From Chloroflexota bacterium (GTDB taxonomy: Bacteria; Chloroflexota; Anaerolineae; Anaerolineales; Villigracilaceae), in NCBI GenBank assembly GCA_021414245.1, contig JAIOOU010000004.1:372001-436000 (forward strand): DNA of 64,000 nucleotides, given 5' to 3'. Under the pieces are notes generated by a model. That model ran no database searches and had not been told where the DNA came from. It worked only from the letters and a program-made list of their open reading frames with translations. The stretch's first letter is position 1. Each line of letters opens with the position of its first letter. A program made the translations under genes and the position numbers. Shown here one piece after another: positions 44,322-53,898 of the stretch.

Positions 44322-45938
44322 ATGGTCAAGCTCGAAAATGTTCGTTGGGAAAAAATATTCATCGGGTTGTGGCTGGTCATCAACCTGGTTGTTGGCGCAT
44401 TGATCGTACACCAGTATGGCATCAGTATTGACGAGCCCAACAACTATCGTTATGCGGAGGATACACTGGATTCCTACCCCTCTCTCTTTGGGATCCTTTA
44501 CGAGCCAAAATACGATTCGTCCTACGACGGTCATGGGCCGGCTTTTGTAGCCATGGCCGATCTGCTGGTCAGGACTGTTCAGGGTCTGGTTCCGGATGTC
44601 TTTGCGCCTGACCTCTGGCATTTCTCCTATTTTGTTACATTCCAATTAACCGGGCTGTGTTTATATTGGCTGGCAAAACGCTGGTTCGCCGACTGGACTG
44701 CCTGGGCGGTTCTCATGCTTTTTACCACCCAGCCCCTGCTGTGGGGACAGGCCTTCATTAATCCCAAAGATGTCCCCTTTATGTTCTTCTTTACTGCAAG
44801 TATTGTGTTTGGATTTCGTCTGGTGGACGGCATTCAGGCAAACGGGTTAACCGTTTCCCCGGAAAAACCGGAAAGGTCCTTGATCAGCAAAATCCCTGCT
44901 GAATTTTTTCGTGCACTGGGGAACCCGCACACCATTCTTGCCGGGGTCGTTTTGGGACTGGCCACCGCAATGCGCCCGATCGCCCCGTTTGCCGGCGCAA
45001 TTGTGTTTTTCTTCCTGTTCTTAAAAGTCCGCTCCAGGGCATGGGCAGCAGGGATGGCTTATTTCCTGATTGCGGCGCTCAGCACGTACTTTTCATGGCC
45101 ATATTTGTGGAAGTCGCCCATTGTCAACTTTTTTTCAAGCCTGAAAACCACATCCGGTTTTCCGGTTCGCGGCCCCGTCCTGTTCATGGGAGCCATCTAT
45201 CCCACGAATCAACTGCCCAGGAGATTCTTTCCTGCGCTGCTGGGTTTCCAATTAACCGAACCGGCCTTGATCCTTATTTCAATGGGTTTAGTGATTTCCT
45301 TATACATGCTTATAAAAGGTAAAAAGAGGGAGCCCATTCTGCTGTTTGCGATATGGTTCCTGCCCCTGGCACTTTGGATCGTCGCCTCGCGCAGCGCCTT
45401 GTACGATAACGCCCGCCAGCTATTATTTCTTTGGCCGCCCCTTTTTATGCTGGCTGGATTGGGAATTGACTCATTAATGGCCCTCGCAAGGTCAACGCCG
45501 GCCAGGTTGATTTTGGTGATGGTCATGGTTTTCCCGGGCGTTTTTGCGGCCATTCAACTTCACCCCTATCAATATATATATTACAACAGCCTGGTTGGAG
45601 GAGTGCAGGGCGCATTCCGTAATTTTGAACTGGATTACTGGAATACTTCCTTCAGGGAAGGCATGCTTTATCTTAACGGGAATGCGGAGGAAGGAGCCAC
45701 GATCGTGGTGATAGGCGCGAGGCCGATCGCCAGGGAGTATGCCCGTCCCGACCTTCTAGTCACCGGCCCGGACGCCCTGGAATCGCTTCAAAACCAAACC
45801 TACTATATGCTTGCTTCAACCCGGGCAAACAAGGACCAGTCGCTTTGCATAGAATCGGAGACGGTCTTTGCTGTGGAAAGGGCGGGCGGCACTCTCTCAC
45901 TGATAAAAAGAATAACCCCCGGACAGGTTTGCAGATAA
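44322..45938 (+). CDS. GT39/ArnT-like membrane glycosyltransferase, copy 1
   Basis: Integral membrane protein of 538 residues with about eleven helices. The first outside loop reads ISIDEPNNYRYAEDTL, with the acidic pair typical of the catalytic site of GT-C enzymes (PMT/ArnT), and KDVPFMFFF, PFAGAIVFF and IHPYQYIYYNS follow the usual order. Such enzymes transfer a sugar from a polyprenyl phosphate to a protein or glycan outside the membrane. Closely similar in layout to the gene at 47366-49153 (both have QPLLWGxAFxNPKDxPF and YDNxRQ segments). Acceptor and donor are unknown. Confidence 0.75.
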   Translation: MVKLENVRWEKIFIGLWLVINLVVGALIVHQYGISIDEPNNYRYAEDTLDSYPSLFGILYEPKYDSSYDGHGPAFVAMADLLVRTVQGLVPDVFAPDLWHFSYFVTFQLTGLCLYWLAKRWFADWTAWAVLMLFTTQPLLWGQAFINPKDVPFMFFFTASIVFGFRLVDGIQANGLTVSPEKPERSLISKIPAEFFRALGNPHTILAGVVLGLATAMRPIAPFAGAIVFFFLFLKVRSRAWAAGMAYFLIAALSTYFSWPYLWKSPIVNFFSSLKTTSGFPVRGPVLFMGAIYPTNQLPRRFFPALLGFQLTEPALILISMGLVISLYMLIKGKKREPILLFAIWFLPLALWIVASRSALYDNARQLLFLWPPLFMLAGLGIDSLMALARSTPARLILVMVMVFPGVFAAIQLHPYQYIYYNSLVGGVQGAFRNFELDYWNTSFREGMLYLNGNAEEGATIVVIGARPIAREYARPDLLVTGPDALESLQNQTYYMLASTRANKDQSLCIESETVFAVERAGGTLSLIKRITPGQVCR

Positions 45939-45978
45939 TCATGGATACCTGTCTTTCGCGCACATACTGGAATTGCCG

Positions 45979-47352
45979 ATGAAACATTCCCTGCAAACCG
46001 CGTTTAAATCATGGATCGGACTCACTTTGCTGGTCCTTGCCAGCCTGGCTGCCATTTTTCTTCGCAATGGGATGGATGGCCTAAGTCTTTTCATTCAGCA
46101 ATGGCCGCTTTCCAACCTGGTCGTGACGCTGCTGTCCACTGCCATCACCTGGCTGCTGCTCGGTGCATTGATTTACATGTGGATGAGTGAAAAAATTAAC
46201 GCCGGGAATGTGTTTCTTGTGGCAGGTTTCTTCCTTGTACTGTTCCTGTATTTGAATATCCTGCGGGAAAGGTTCCGCTACGGAGACTATGCCTATTATA
46301 TTGAAGCCGCCACCGCACTCTTAAACAACCAGCATTTGCCGGATACGTATTTGTATCTCCCGCTCTGGGCGACCCTTTTGCAGTATATCGTCCCGCTGGG
46401 CGACCAGGGGGTACTCGCCATTTTATGGACCATGAACATTGTCATGCTTGGCCTGTTCTATGTCCTGTTGGTAAGAGTGCTGGAAAGATACGGTTACTCA
46501 AACCGGCTTGCCGTCTTGATCGCCGTTCTTTTTATGCTGGTCAACACCCCACTGCATCGCACGCTCGGGTATGTGCAGGTCAATCTGTTGGTGATGGTGT
46601 TGGTGATGTACAGCCTGCTGGCCTTCCCGGGAAACACTTTTCTTTCCGCCCTGGCCATGGCGCTGGCTGTGCATTTGAAAACGTCACCGGCCGCGCTGGT
46701 ACTGGCGTTTCTGCTTGAACGCAACTGGCGCTGGCTGGCCTGGTTTGCCTTGAGTTTTATCGTGATCGCCCTGATTCCCTTGGCGCTCGAGGGCGTGACA
46801 CCCTACTTCGATTATGTAGCCAATATCCGCATTCTCACTCGCATTGCAGATACAAACTTCCACGATACCTCCTTTGACTCATTCCTCCGTTTCCTTGATC
46901 CCTTCCTGGGCATTGGCATACAAACCACGCGCTGGATCATCTATGCCGCCAAGGCTGTACTGGGTTTGTCCACGATCCTTGTCATGTTGCAAAATGTCCG
47001 CAGGCATGCCTTTGTGGATGATCAGGCCGCCAGCCCCGCCTTGTTGAATGCGCTTCCGTCCCTGTTCGTGGTCATGACTCTCGCCTCGCCGATCGTCTGG
47101 GATCATCATGGGATTTTTCTCACCCTGTCGTTTTTATTGCTGATCAAATGCATTGAAATGCCATTCCTCTGGGTGTGGTTTGGTTTCGCCTATTTTCTTG
47201 AATTTATCCTGCCCTCGTTTGACTTCTTCCCGTGGTCCTTTGGCCGCCTGCTCGCTCCGATGATCGTATTGTGGCTGATGTGGAAAAATACAAACAGAAG
47301 CTCGTCCTTCTTTGAAAACGCCAGTCGAACGCTTGCGGCCTGGAAGATCTAG
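45979..47352 (+). CDS. GT87-like (DUF2029) membrane mannosyltransferase-type protein
   Basis: Integral membrane protein of 457 residues, about eleven helices. It shows GDYAYYIEAATALLNNQHLP and YLPLWATLLQYI (GT87-style first loop with an Asp followed by a Tyr-rich segment), then LHRTLGYVQVNLLVMVLVMY and LKTSPAALVLAFLLERNWRW, which match polyprenol-phosphate mannose-dependent alpha-mannosyltransferases. ATG 45979 is used; TTG 45973 is an alternative. It sits between two GT39-like paralogues and overlaps none, so the three may build one glycan. Confidence 0.7.
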   Translation: MKHSLQTAFKSWIGLTLLVLASLAAIFLRNGMDGLSLFIQQWPLSNLVVTLLSTAITWLLLGALIYMWMSEKINAGNVFLVAGFFLVLFLYLNILRERFRYGDYAYYIEAATALLNNQHLPDTYLYLPLWATLLQYIVPLGDQGVLAILWTMNIVMLGLFYVLLVRVLERYGYSNRLAVLIAVLFMLVNTPLHRTLGYVQVNLLVMVLVMYSLLAFPGNTFLSALAMALAVHLKTSPAALVLAFLLERNWRWLAWFALSFIVIALIPLALEGVTPYFDYVANIRILTRIADTNFHDTSFDSFLRFLDPFLGIGIQTTRWIIYAAKAVLGLSTILVMLQNVRRHAFVDDQAASPALLNALPSLFVVMTLASPIVWDHHGIFLTLSFLLLIKCIEMPFLWVWFGFAYFLEFILPSFDFFPWSFGRLLAPMIVLWLMWKNTNRSSSFFENASRTLAAWKI

Positions 47353-47365
47353 CCCCTCATTATTG

Positions 47366-49153
47366 ATGAAACATAATTATTCAATTGCCATTGTTCTTTG
47401 TTTAAGCCTGCTGATCGGCATGTTTACGTTGACACATTATGGCGAGAGTTGGGATGATCTGTCCCTGCAAAAATATGCGGCCAAATCATTAAATGCCTAT
47501 GGTACCTGGCCGATGCAGGGGGTAATGAAAATAACAAAGGAGGACCTGGGCGATTACGGTCCTTCCTACGTCATGGCGATCGCTCTTGGCTCGAAGTTGC
47601 TCGACCCCATTCTCCCGGTTGGGCCGTCCGATATTCGCCATCTGCTTTACTTTGTTACTTTCCTTGCGGGTGTTTGGGCTTTTTACGGCCTTGGCAGGCG
47701 CTGGCTCACCCAAACAGCTGCCATTGGGTCCACTCTGCTTTTTATGACCCAGCCGCTTCTTTGGGGACATGCGTTCATGAACCCGAAGGACACGCCCTTT
47801 CTCGCATTTTTTCTGCTCAGTGTCCTTTTTGGATTCAAAATGACGGATTCCATCCCTCCACTCTCCTTTGACTCTTTGACCTCAACTGCGAAAAGGGCCC
47901 TTGCGCTTCTGACCGCCCTGTGGCTTGTTTCTGTTTTCTCGGTCTTTGTTTTTACTGACGCATTTCACACGGCCATCGCACACCTGGTCCTGGCCGCCCG
48001 TGCGGGGGAGGCCAATATCGTTTCCCTGATTGCGTCTGATATTCACAAGGTCGCCCCCGAAGTCTATATCCAAAAATACTTTACATGGTTCATTCGGGCC
48101 CGGGCTGTGTTTTTCTGTCTTTTCACTTGCGGATTGGGATACCTGTATTACCGCGTTTTCCCCTCCGTATTCAGAGTTTTGTCCGTGGCTGTTTTTCCAG
48201 CGATCCTGCTGGGCTTTACCTGCTCCATTCGCATCCTGGGTCCCTTTGCGGGATTGATCGTCCTTCTTTTTGCACTGTGGACAAAAGGCAGGCAATCCGT
48301 GCCCGTTCTGGCAGCCTATGGATTGATGGCGCTTGCCGCAATGTATTTGACCTGGCCGTATCTTTGGGCGGACCCGGCCGGGCATTTCATTGAAAGTCTG
48401 CAGGAGATGTCGCTGTACCCCTGGAAGGGACAGGTCCTTTTCAATGGCCTGAAATACGCATCGACGGAATTGCCCTACTCCTATCTCCCGGTCCTGCTTG
48501 GCATTCAGTTGACCGAACCGGTCTGGGTGTTGTTCATTGCCGGTTTGGCGGTGGCAGGCTTCCGGTTAAGAGAGAAGCGGGAATTGGCGGGGCTGGCGGC
48601 GCTTTGGTTTGCCATTCCTCTGGTCGGGTTTATCATCATGCATTCGGCATTGTATGATAACTTTAGACAGGTGCTGTTCATTCTGCCGCCCATTTTTTGG
48701 ATGGCGGGTCTCGCGTTTGAAAAAATAAGGAATGTAAAGTGGCAGGCGGCGCTTGTCACTCTGTGCCTGATCCCGGGATTGATCGGCATCCTGCGCCTGT
48801 ATCCATACGAATATATTTATTACAATCGTTTTGTCGGCGGGGTGGGCGGCGCGGCAGGACGATTTGAATTGGATTACTGGGGTACGTCGTATCGCGAGGC
48901 GGCGGAATTTATAAATGGGATCGCCCCCCAAAATGCACCCATTTGGGTCGAAGGCCCCTCTCATTTGTTCGAATTGTATGCGAGACCGGATCTGAAGATC
49001 TATTCGGATCATGAGGCTGAAAGAGCCGGCCATTACGATTATGTGGTTGCCATGACGCGTTTTGATTTGGATCAATCCACATATCCGGACGCGGCGATAA
49101 TTTATCAGATCACACGCGAGGGCGCGGTCCTGAGCGTGATCAAACAACCTTGA
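47366..49153 (+). CDS. GT39/ArnT-like membrane glycosyltransferase, copy 2
   Basis: Integral membrane protein of 595 residues with ten or more helices. The first outside loop is YGESWDDLSLQKYAAKSL with the acidic pair, and the middle QPLLWGHAFMNPKDTPFLAF and C-terminal RLYPYEYIYYNRFVGGVGG match the copy at 44322-45938. The later chain has a longer loop (about 160-240). ATG 47366 is used because upstream sequence belongs to the preceding gene. A paralogue pair around a GT87-type gene points to sequential sugar additions. Followed by the metH/metF fusion 10 bases later. Confidence 0.75.
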   Translation: MKHNYSIAIVLCLSLLIGMFTLTHYGESWDDLSLQKYAAKSLNAYGTWPMQGVMKITKEDLGDYGPSYVMAIALGSKLLDPILPVGPSDIRHLLYFVTFLAGVWAFYGLGRRWLTQTAAIGSTLLFMTQPLLWGHAFMNPKDTPFLAFFLLSVLFGFKMTDSIPPLSFDSLTSTAKRALALLTALWLVSVFSVFVFTDAFHTAIAHLVLAARAGEANIVSLIASDIHKVAPEVYIQKYFTWFIRARAVFFCLFTCGLGYLYYRVFPSVFRVLSVAVFPAILLGFTCSIRILGPFAGLIVLLFALWTKGRQSVPVLAAYGLMALAAMYLTWPYLWADPAGHFIESLQEMSLYPWKGQVLFNGLKYASTELPYSYLPVLLGIQLTEPVWVLFIAGLAVAGFRLREKRELAGLAALWFAIPLVGFIIMHSALYDNFRQVLFILPPIFWMAGLAFEKIRNVKWQAALVTLCLIPGLIGILRLYPYEYIYYNRFVGGVGGAAGRFELDYWGTSYREAAEFINGIAPQNAPIWVEGPSHLFELYARPDLKIYSDHEAERAGHYDYVVAMTRFDLDQSTYPDAAIIYQITREGAVLSVIKQP

Positions 49154-49163
49154 AAGAGAAACC

Positions 49164-51011
49164 ATGAACCTTCTTGAAACACTTTCCGAAAAGATCCTGC
49201 TGGCCGACGGCGCCATGGGCACCATGCTGCACGGGCGCGGCGTGGGTTTTGACAAATGCTTCGATGAATTGAATCTCACCAATCCCGCCGCGGTCGCGGA
49301 TATTCACCGTGAATACATCGAGGCGGGTGCGCAGTTGATCATCACCAATACGTTCGGGGCAAATCGCTTCAAACTCGGGAAACACGGTTTGCGTGATGAG
49401 CTGACCTCCATTAATCGGGCCGGCGTGGAACTTGCCAGGAAGGCGGTGGCGGCATCCTTTAAGGATGTGTTCGTGGCGGGTGACATCGGACCTTTGGGAG
49501 TGCGCATAGCCCCTTACGGTCGTGTAAAGCCGGAGGAAGCCCGTGCAGCTTTTGCGGAACAAGTCCGGGCGCTTTCAGATGCCGGCGCTGACCTGCTTGT
49601 GATCGAAACCATGAGCGATCTTTATGAAATTCAGGAGGCGATCAAGGCTGCAAAACAAACCTGCAGCCTGCCGGTCGTTGCTTCGGTGACCTTTACACGC
49701 GATGACCGCACCTTGCTTGGCGATGATCCGGCCAGGGTGGCGCGCACCGTGCATGAGGCTGGGGCGGATGTGATCGGGGTGAATTGCTCTGGCGGACCTT
49801 CGCAGTTGCTGCGGATTCTTAAGCAAATGAAGCAGGCCGTCCCTGCCGGTAAATTTTGGGTCAAGCCCAACGCAGGCTGGCCCGAACAGGTCAGCGGCCG
49901 GATTATGTATCCGGCGGATGCGGATTATTTTGGCGATTATGCCGTCTCCTTCCGTGAAGCGGGCGCCAACATTGTCGGCGGTTGCTGCGGGACGACCCCC
50001 CAGCATATCTCCATGATGAAAAAGGCGCTTGAATCAACCCAGCCTGATTCGAACAGTGTCATCCTGAGCATGCCGGTGGATGAAGTCGCTCTGGAGCCGG
50101 TCGAACAATCCACGCAGCTCGCGCAGAAACTTGCTGCTGGAAAATTCTCCATTTGTGTGGAAATGGACCCGCCCCGCGGCCTCTCGACACATAAACTGCT
50201 GGCCGGTGCCTCCCTGCTGTACGACTCCGGCGCGGACGTGATCAATGTGGCGGACTCGCCGATGGCGCGCATGAGAATGTCCGCCTGGGCGGTCTGCGAT
50301 CTGGTTCAGCGGAAAATTGGTGTGGAAACCACCCTGCATTTTCCAACCCGCGGACGGAACCTGCTGCGCGTGCAGGGAGACCTGCTGGCCGCTCACGCAA
50401 TTGGCTTGCGAAATGTTTTCGTGGTGATGGGTGACCCCACTTCGATCGGGGATTATCCCGAAGCGACGGACAATTACGACCTTGTGCCGTCCGGCCTGAT
50501 CAAGCTGATCAAGCAGGGATTCAACATGGGCGTGGATCACTCCGGGACAAGCATTGGCCAGCCCACCACATTTTTTGTGGGCGCGGCATTAAATTTGTGC
50601 CCACAGGATGTGGATGCGGAGATCAAAAACCTGCATCGCAAGGTCAAAGCCGGTGCAGATTTCTTTCTGACCCAGCCGACCTACCGGGCCGACGACGGGC
50701 CCAAATTATTGGAAGCTTATGAAGCAAGGCATGGAAAATTGGACAGGCCCATTCTTGCGGGCATCCTGCCATTGGTCAGCGCAAAACATGCCAGCTTCCT
50801 GCACAATGAAGTGCCGGGCATTTTCATTCCCGATGAAGCCCGCAGGAGAATCGAATCGGCCGGCGATTCGGAGAACGGGGCAAAGGTGGGTGTGGACCTG
50901 GCTGTGGAATTGATCCGGAATATCAAGAGCTGGGCAGCGGGCATCTACATCATGCCGCAGTTCCATCGGTATGACATGGTTTCCGACATCATTATGGCCG
51001 TCAAGGAATAG
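49164..51011 (+). CDS. Bifunctional homocysteine S-methyltransferase / methylenetetrahydrofolate reductase
   Basis: Fusion of 615 residues. Residues 1-290 are a homocysteine methyltransferase domain with Zn Cys in VNCSGG and GGCCGTTPQH, opening LLADGAMGTML. Residues about 325-610 are MetF-like, with EMDPPRGL, HFPTRGRNLLRVQGDL, VMGDP and DFFLTQPTY. It supplies methyltetrahydrofolate for MetH and may methylate homocysteine itself. Such fusions are known in Chloroflexota and Bacilli. With metH at 40669 it makes a complete methyl cycle branch. The two are separated by three glycosyltransferase genes. Next gene begins eight bases later. Confidence 0.92.
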   Translation: MNLLETLSEKILLADGAMGTMLHGRGVGFDKCFDELNLTNPAAVADIHREYIEAGAQLIITNTFGANRFKLGKHGLRDELTSINRAGVELARKAVAASFKDVFVAGDIGPLGVRIAPYGRVKPEEARAAFAEQVRALSDAGADLLVIETMSDLYEIQEAIKAAKQTCSLPVVASVTFTRDDRTLLGDDPARVARTVHEAGADVIGVNCSGGPSQLLRILKQMKQAVPAGKFWVKPNAGWPEQVSGRIMYPADADYFGDYAVSFREAGANIVGGCCGTTPQHISMMKKALESTQPDSNSVILSMPVDEVALEPVEQSTQLAQKLAAGKFSICVEMDPPRGLSTHKLLAGASLLYDSGADVINVADSPMARMRMSAWAVCDLVQRKIGVETTLHFPTRGRNLLRVQGDLLAAHAIGLRNVFVVMGDPTSIGDYPEATDNYDLVPSGLIKLIKQGFNMGVDHSGTSIGQPTTFFVGAALNLCPQDVDAEIKNLHRKVKAGADFFLTQPTYRADDGPKLLEAYEARHGKLDRPILAGILPLVSAKHASFLHNEVPGIFIPDEARRRIESAGDSENGAKVGVDLAVELIRNIKSWAAGIYIMPQFHRYDMVSDIIMAVKE

Positions 51012-51018
51012 CAGGGTT

Positions 51019-53076
51019 GTGAAGGCATTAAAGTTTCTCTCCCGCGCAGGTTTTGGTTTTCTGGCAGCTTTAATGGTCAGTTATTTCTGCGCGGTGAATC
51101 TATTTAATGTTTCGGGCTATAAAACAAATCTTGACCGTTTTTTTCTGATCCTGGTCCCGGCTCTGGCACTGGGGGTGTTATTCTTTGAGGCCTCCATCCC
51201 GCTGGGGGAATGGTTTGGCCGGCGGCAGCCGCGCATGTTGGTTTTGTCCGGTACGCTTGCGATTTTGGGATCTGCGGCCTTGGTTGCACCTCCGGCTTTT
51301 TCGCCGCTTTCCCTGCTTGGTTTGACATTATGCGCATCTGTTCTGTTTGCGGTCATGCTTCCGGTTCTTCCCTGGCTGGAACGTTTTCAAGAACGTCATT
51401 CATTCAAGCAGTATTTGACCGGATTCCTTTTCTGCCTCATTTTTGCGTACGGAAGCGTTGGGTTTTTGGATGAGGCGTTTCAGACTCCCTTTAAGCTGGC
51501 CCTGTTCACGTTTGCCCTGGTCGCCCCCGGCAGTGTGGCCGGGTATTATTTGGTGCGCCGCGTTTCGGGATCTATTGCGGGCGGGTTTTTAAGAAAGCCG
51601 CTCAACCTTATCCTTGTCCTGGCCCTGCCCGTTCTGCTGATTGTGCTGATTCAAACCAGCCTGCAATTTCCAGCCATGTTCATTCCCGGATACATCACCA
51701 TTCCGCAGGATCGGATGGGGATGTTCCTTGCGGGTGTGCTGGTTGCAGGAGTGTGGGGCGCAGGCTTGTTGGAACAATGGGAAGAGCGCGGATATTACGG
51801 CCGGTTCGCCCGGACGAAACTCCACTCCTTCATTAAGCAGAATCTGCCGGGTCTATATGCCGGTGGAATGTTCTTTCTCGTCAACCTGATAATTGCCCGC
51901 GCCTTGAATCATCCGGCATTAAGTATCAACAGCGTGCTCTTCGAAACAGATGCCGGTCCATGGATGGAAATTCTGGGCAGCCCGGCCGGAGATGCGCTCA
52001 ATCGCTCCGTGCATCCCATGGTTTTGCTGATCGTGCGTCCGCTTGTACGCATGGTTGGGATATTGCTGGGTGACCAATGGCATTTGGCGCCGATCCTTTG
52101 GGCGGCAGCCTTGAGCGGATTGTGCGTCTTCATGGCCTGGCTATTCGTCAGACGCGCAACTTCAGCCGATACCTACTCATTTATCTTTGCCATCTTTCTG
52201 GGTTCCACGGCCACGCACCTGCTCTTCGGTTCTCTTACCGAGACGTATGTTTTTGGCATGACATCCCTGATATTTTTCTTCCTGTTGATCCAGGCGGGAG
52301 AAAACCGTTTCTCCGTTCTTGTTCCTGCAGGATTGCTTCTTTTTGGGATCACGATTTCCAATATTGCGCAGGGCGTGATCGGTTTGTTTTTCAACGGATT
52401 TGGGTATCGCAGGCTGGTCCGGTATGGCGTGTTGGTCCTCGCTGCGGGTATCACCCTGACGGCTGTCACCAGTGCCTTGTATCCGCATCGACAGACTTTT
52501 TTCTTTGTTCCCGGTGACCTTGCCTTTGAGACGCATTTTGTCAAGCCGGTTTCCGATTCCCCGGTCCACCGTTTGCGGGACAGGGTTCAACTGGTCGCTC
52601 GCACGATGTTCCTGTACGACGTGGTTGGGCCCAGCCCGGTTGAAGTGATCTCGCATAAGGACCCCCGCCCGACCATTGACTTTAAGACTTTTGAGCCGGA
52701 CGGCCGCCAATTTGCCTCCTATCGGGGAATTGCCAACATCCCCCTGGTCTTGTGGCTGCTTTTACTCGGCGGGTCCTTTCTGGTTTTCGTAAAAAATCTT
52801 CGTTCTTCGAAATATTTGCCGCTCATGGCTGGCTTGCTGGGCAGTCTTGCTTTTAATTTTCTGCTGCACATGGTCTATGGAACGGAGCTGTTCCTGTACA
52901 CGCCATACTGGATGTATTTGCTTGTGTTTTTTATTGCGCTGGCACTCTCGGAATTCGCGGACAGGAAATGGTTTGAGATCGTCCTTGCAATGATTACGAT
53001 TCTATTAATGGTTAATAACCTGGGTTTTATTTCTGGTATCATGCGCGGACTGGCTCCTTTTTACGGCCCTTTATAA
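51019..53076 (+). CDS. Large multi-spanning membrane protein, possible GT-C enzyme
   Basis: A 685-residue protein with about fifteen to seventeen membrane helices. An outside loop near residue 310 has SVLFETDAGPWMEILG, acidic like GT-C catalytic loops, and SLTETYVFGMTSL recalls the conserved region of membrane glycosyltransferases. I do not assign a family. GTG 51019 is chosen, with AGGG upstream, because a longer frame overlaps the previous gene. Together with the glycosyltransferase genes at 44322-49153 it probably belongs to the same glycan module (inference). Confidence 0.5.
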   Translation: MKALKFLSRAGFGFLAALMVSYFCAVNLFNVSGYKTNLDRFFLILVPALALGVLFFEASIPLGEWFGRRQPRMLVLSGTLAILGSAALVAPPAFSPLSLLGLTLCASVLFAVMLPVLPWLERFQERHSFKQYLTGFLFCLIFAYGSVGFLDEAFQTPFKLALFTFALVAPGSVAGYYLVRRVSGSIAGGFLRKPLNLILVLALPVLLIVLIQTSLQFPAMFIPGYITIPQDRMGMFLAGVLVAGVWGAGLLEQWEERGYYGRFARTKLHSFIKQNLPGLYAGGMFFLVNLIIARALNHPALSINSVLFETDAGPWMEILGSPAGDALNRSVHPMVLLIVRPLVRMVGILLGDQWHLAPILWAAALSGLCVFMAWLFVRRATSADTYSFIFAIFLGSTATHLLFGSLTETYVFGMTSLIFFFLLIQAGENRFSVLVPAGLLLFGITISNIAQGVIGLFFNGFGYRRLVRYGVLVLAAGITLTAVTSALYPHRQTFFFVPGDLAFETHFVKPVSDSPVHRLRDRVQLVARTMFLYDVVGPSPVEVISHKDPRPTIDFKTFEPDGRQFASYRGIANIPLVLWLLLLGGSFLVFVKNLRSSKYLPLMAGLLGSLAFNFLLHMVYGTELFLYTPYWMYLLVFFIALALSEFADRKWFEIVLAMITILLMVNNLGFISGIMRGLAPFYGPL

Positions 53077-53113
53077 ACTCCGCCCGATTCTCACAAAAGG
53101 GTAAAATAAATCC

Positions 53114-53878
53114 ATGCTCCTCACCATCGATGTTGGAAATACCAATCTCACACTCGGCCTTTACGAAGGCGAACAGCTTGGCGCGCACTGGCGCCTGGCC
53201 ACAGACCACCATCGCATGCCGGATGAATATGGCCTGCAATTTTTGGGCCTGCTCCAGAATGCCGGGAAAACGATCGAGGATATCAAGGGCATCTCCCTCG
53301 CTTCCGTGGTACCGCAGTTGACCAGTCGCGTGATCCAGGCCTGCCGTGAATATTTGAAACAGGAGCCGCTGGTTGTGGATGCGGGCATCAAGACCGGAAT
53401 CAAGATCCGTTATGAGGATCCCAGGGCTGTCGGCGCGGACAGGGTTTGCGATGCGGTTGCGGTCATGAAGATGTATGGCGGGCCGGCTTGTGTGGTGGAT
53501 TTTGGCACGGCCACGACCTTCAATGCGATTACAAAAGACGGTGAATATCTTGGGGGTGCCATCACCGCCGGAATCAATCTTGCCGCCGAAGCACTTTATA
53601 CGCACGCCGCAAAACTTCCGCGTATTGACCTGCAGCTTCCCCCGTCCGTGATCGGCCGGAATACGATTCATGCCATGCAATCCGGATTGTTGTTTGGGTA
53701 TGTGAGCATGGTCGAGGGAATGGTGGCAAGATTCCGGTCCGAACTGGGAGCCGGGATGAAGGTCATTGCCACCGGCGGACTGGCCGAGGTGGTCGCAAAG
53801 GAGACCAGGGTGATCGACGTGATTGCCCCCTGGCTGACGCTGGATGGTTTACGCTTGATTTGGGAGATCAATCAATAG
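53114..53878 (+). CDS. coaX: Type III pantothenate kinase
   Basis: First enzyme of coenzyme A synthesis, phosphorylating pantothenate with ATP. CoaX motifs are clear: LLTIDVGNTNLTLGLYEG (phosphate 1), GADRVCDAVA, CVVDFGTATTFNAI (phosphate 2), GGAITAGINL and the C-terminal ATGGLAEVVAKET. Length (254 aa) is normal. Cytosolic, homodimeric and insensitive to CoA in known members. Starts 37 bases after the membrane protein gene. Confidence 0.95.
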   Translation: MLLTIDVGNTNLTLGLYEGEQLGAHWRLATDHHRMPDEYGLQFLGLLQNAGKTIEDIKGISLASVVPQLTSRVIQACREYLKQEPLVVDAGIKTGIKIRYEDPRAVGADRVCDAVAVMKMYGGPACVVDFGTATTFNAITKDGEYLGGAITAGINLAAEALYTHAAKLPRIDLQLPPSVIGRNTIHAMQSGLLFGYVSMVEGMVARFRSELGAGMKVIATGGLAEVVAKETRVIDVIAPWLTLDGLRLIWEINQ

Positions 53879-53898
53879 GTTTTCTTAATGGGATTTAA

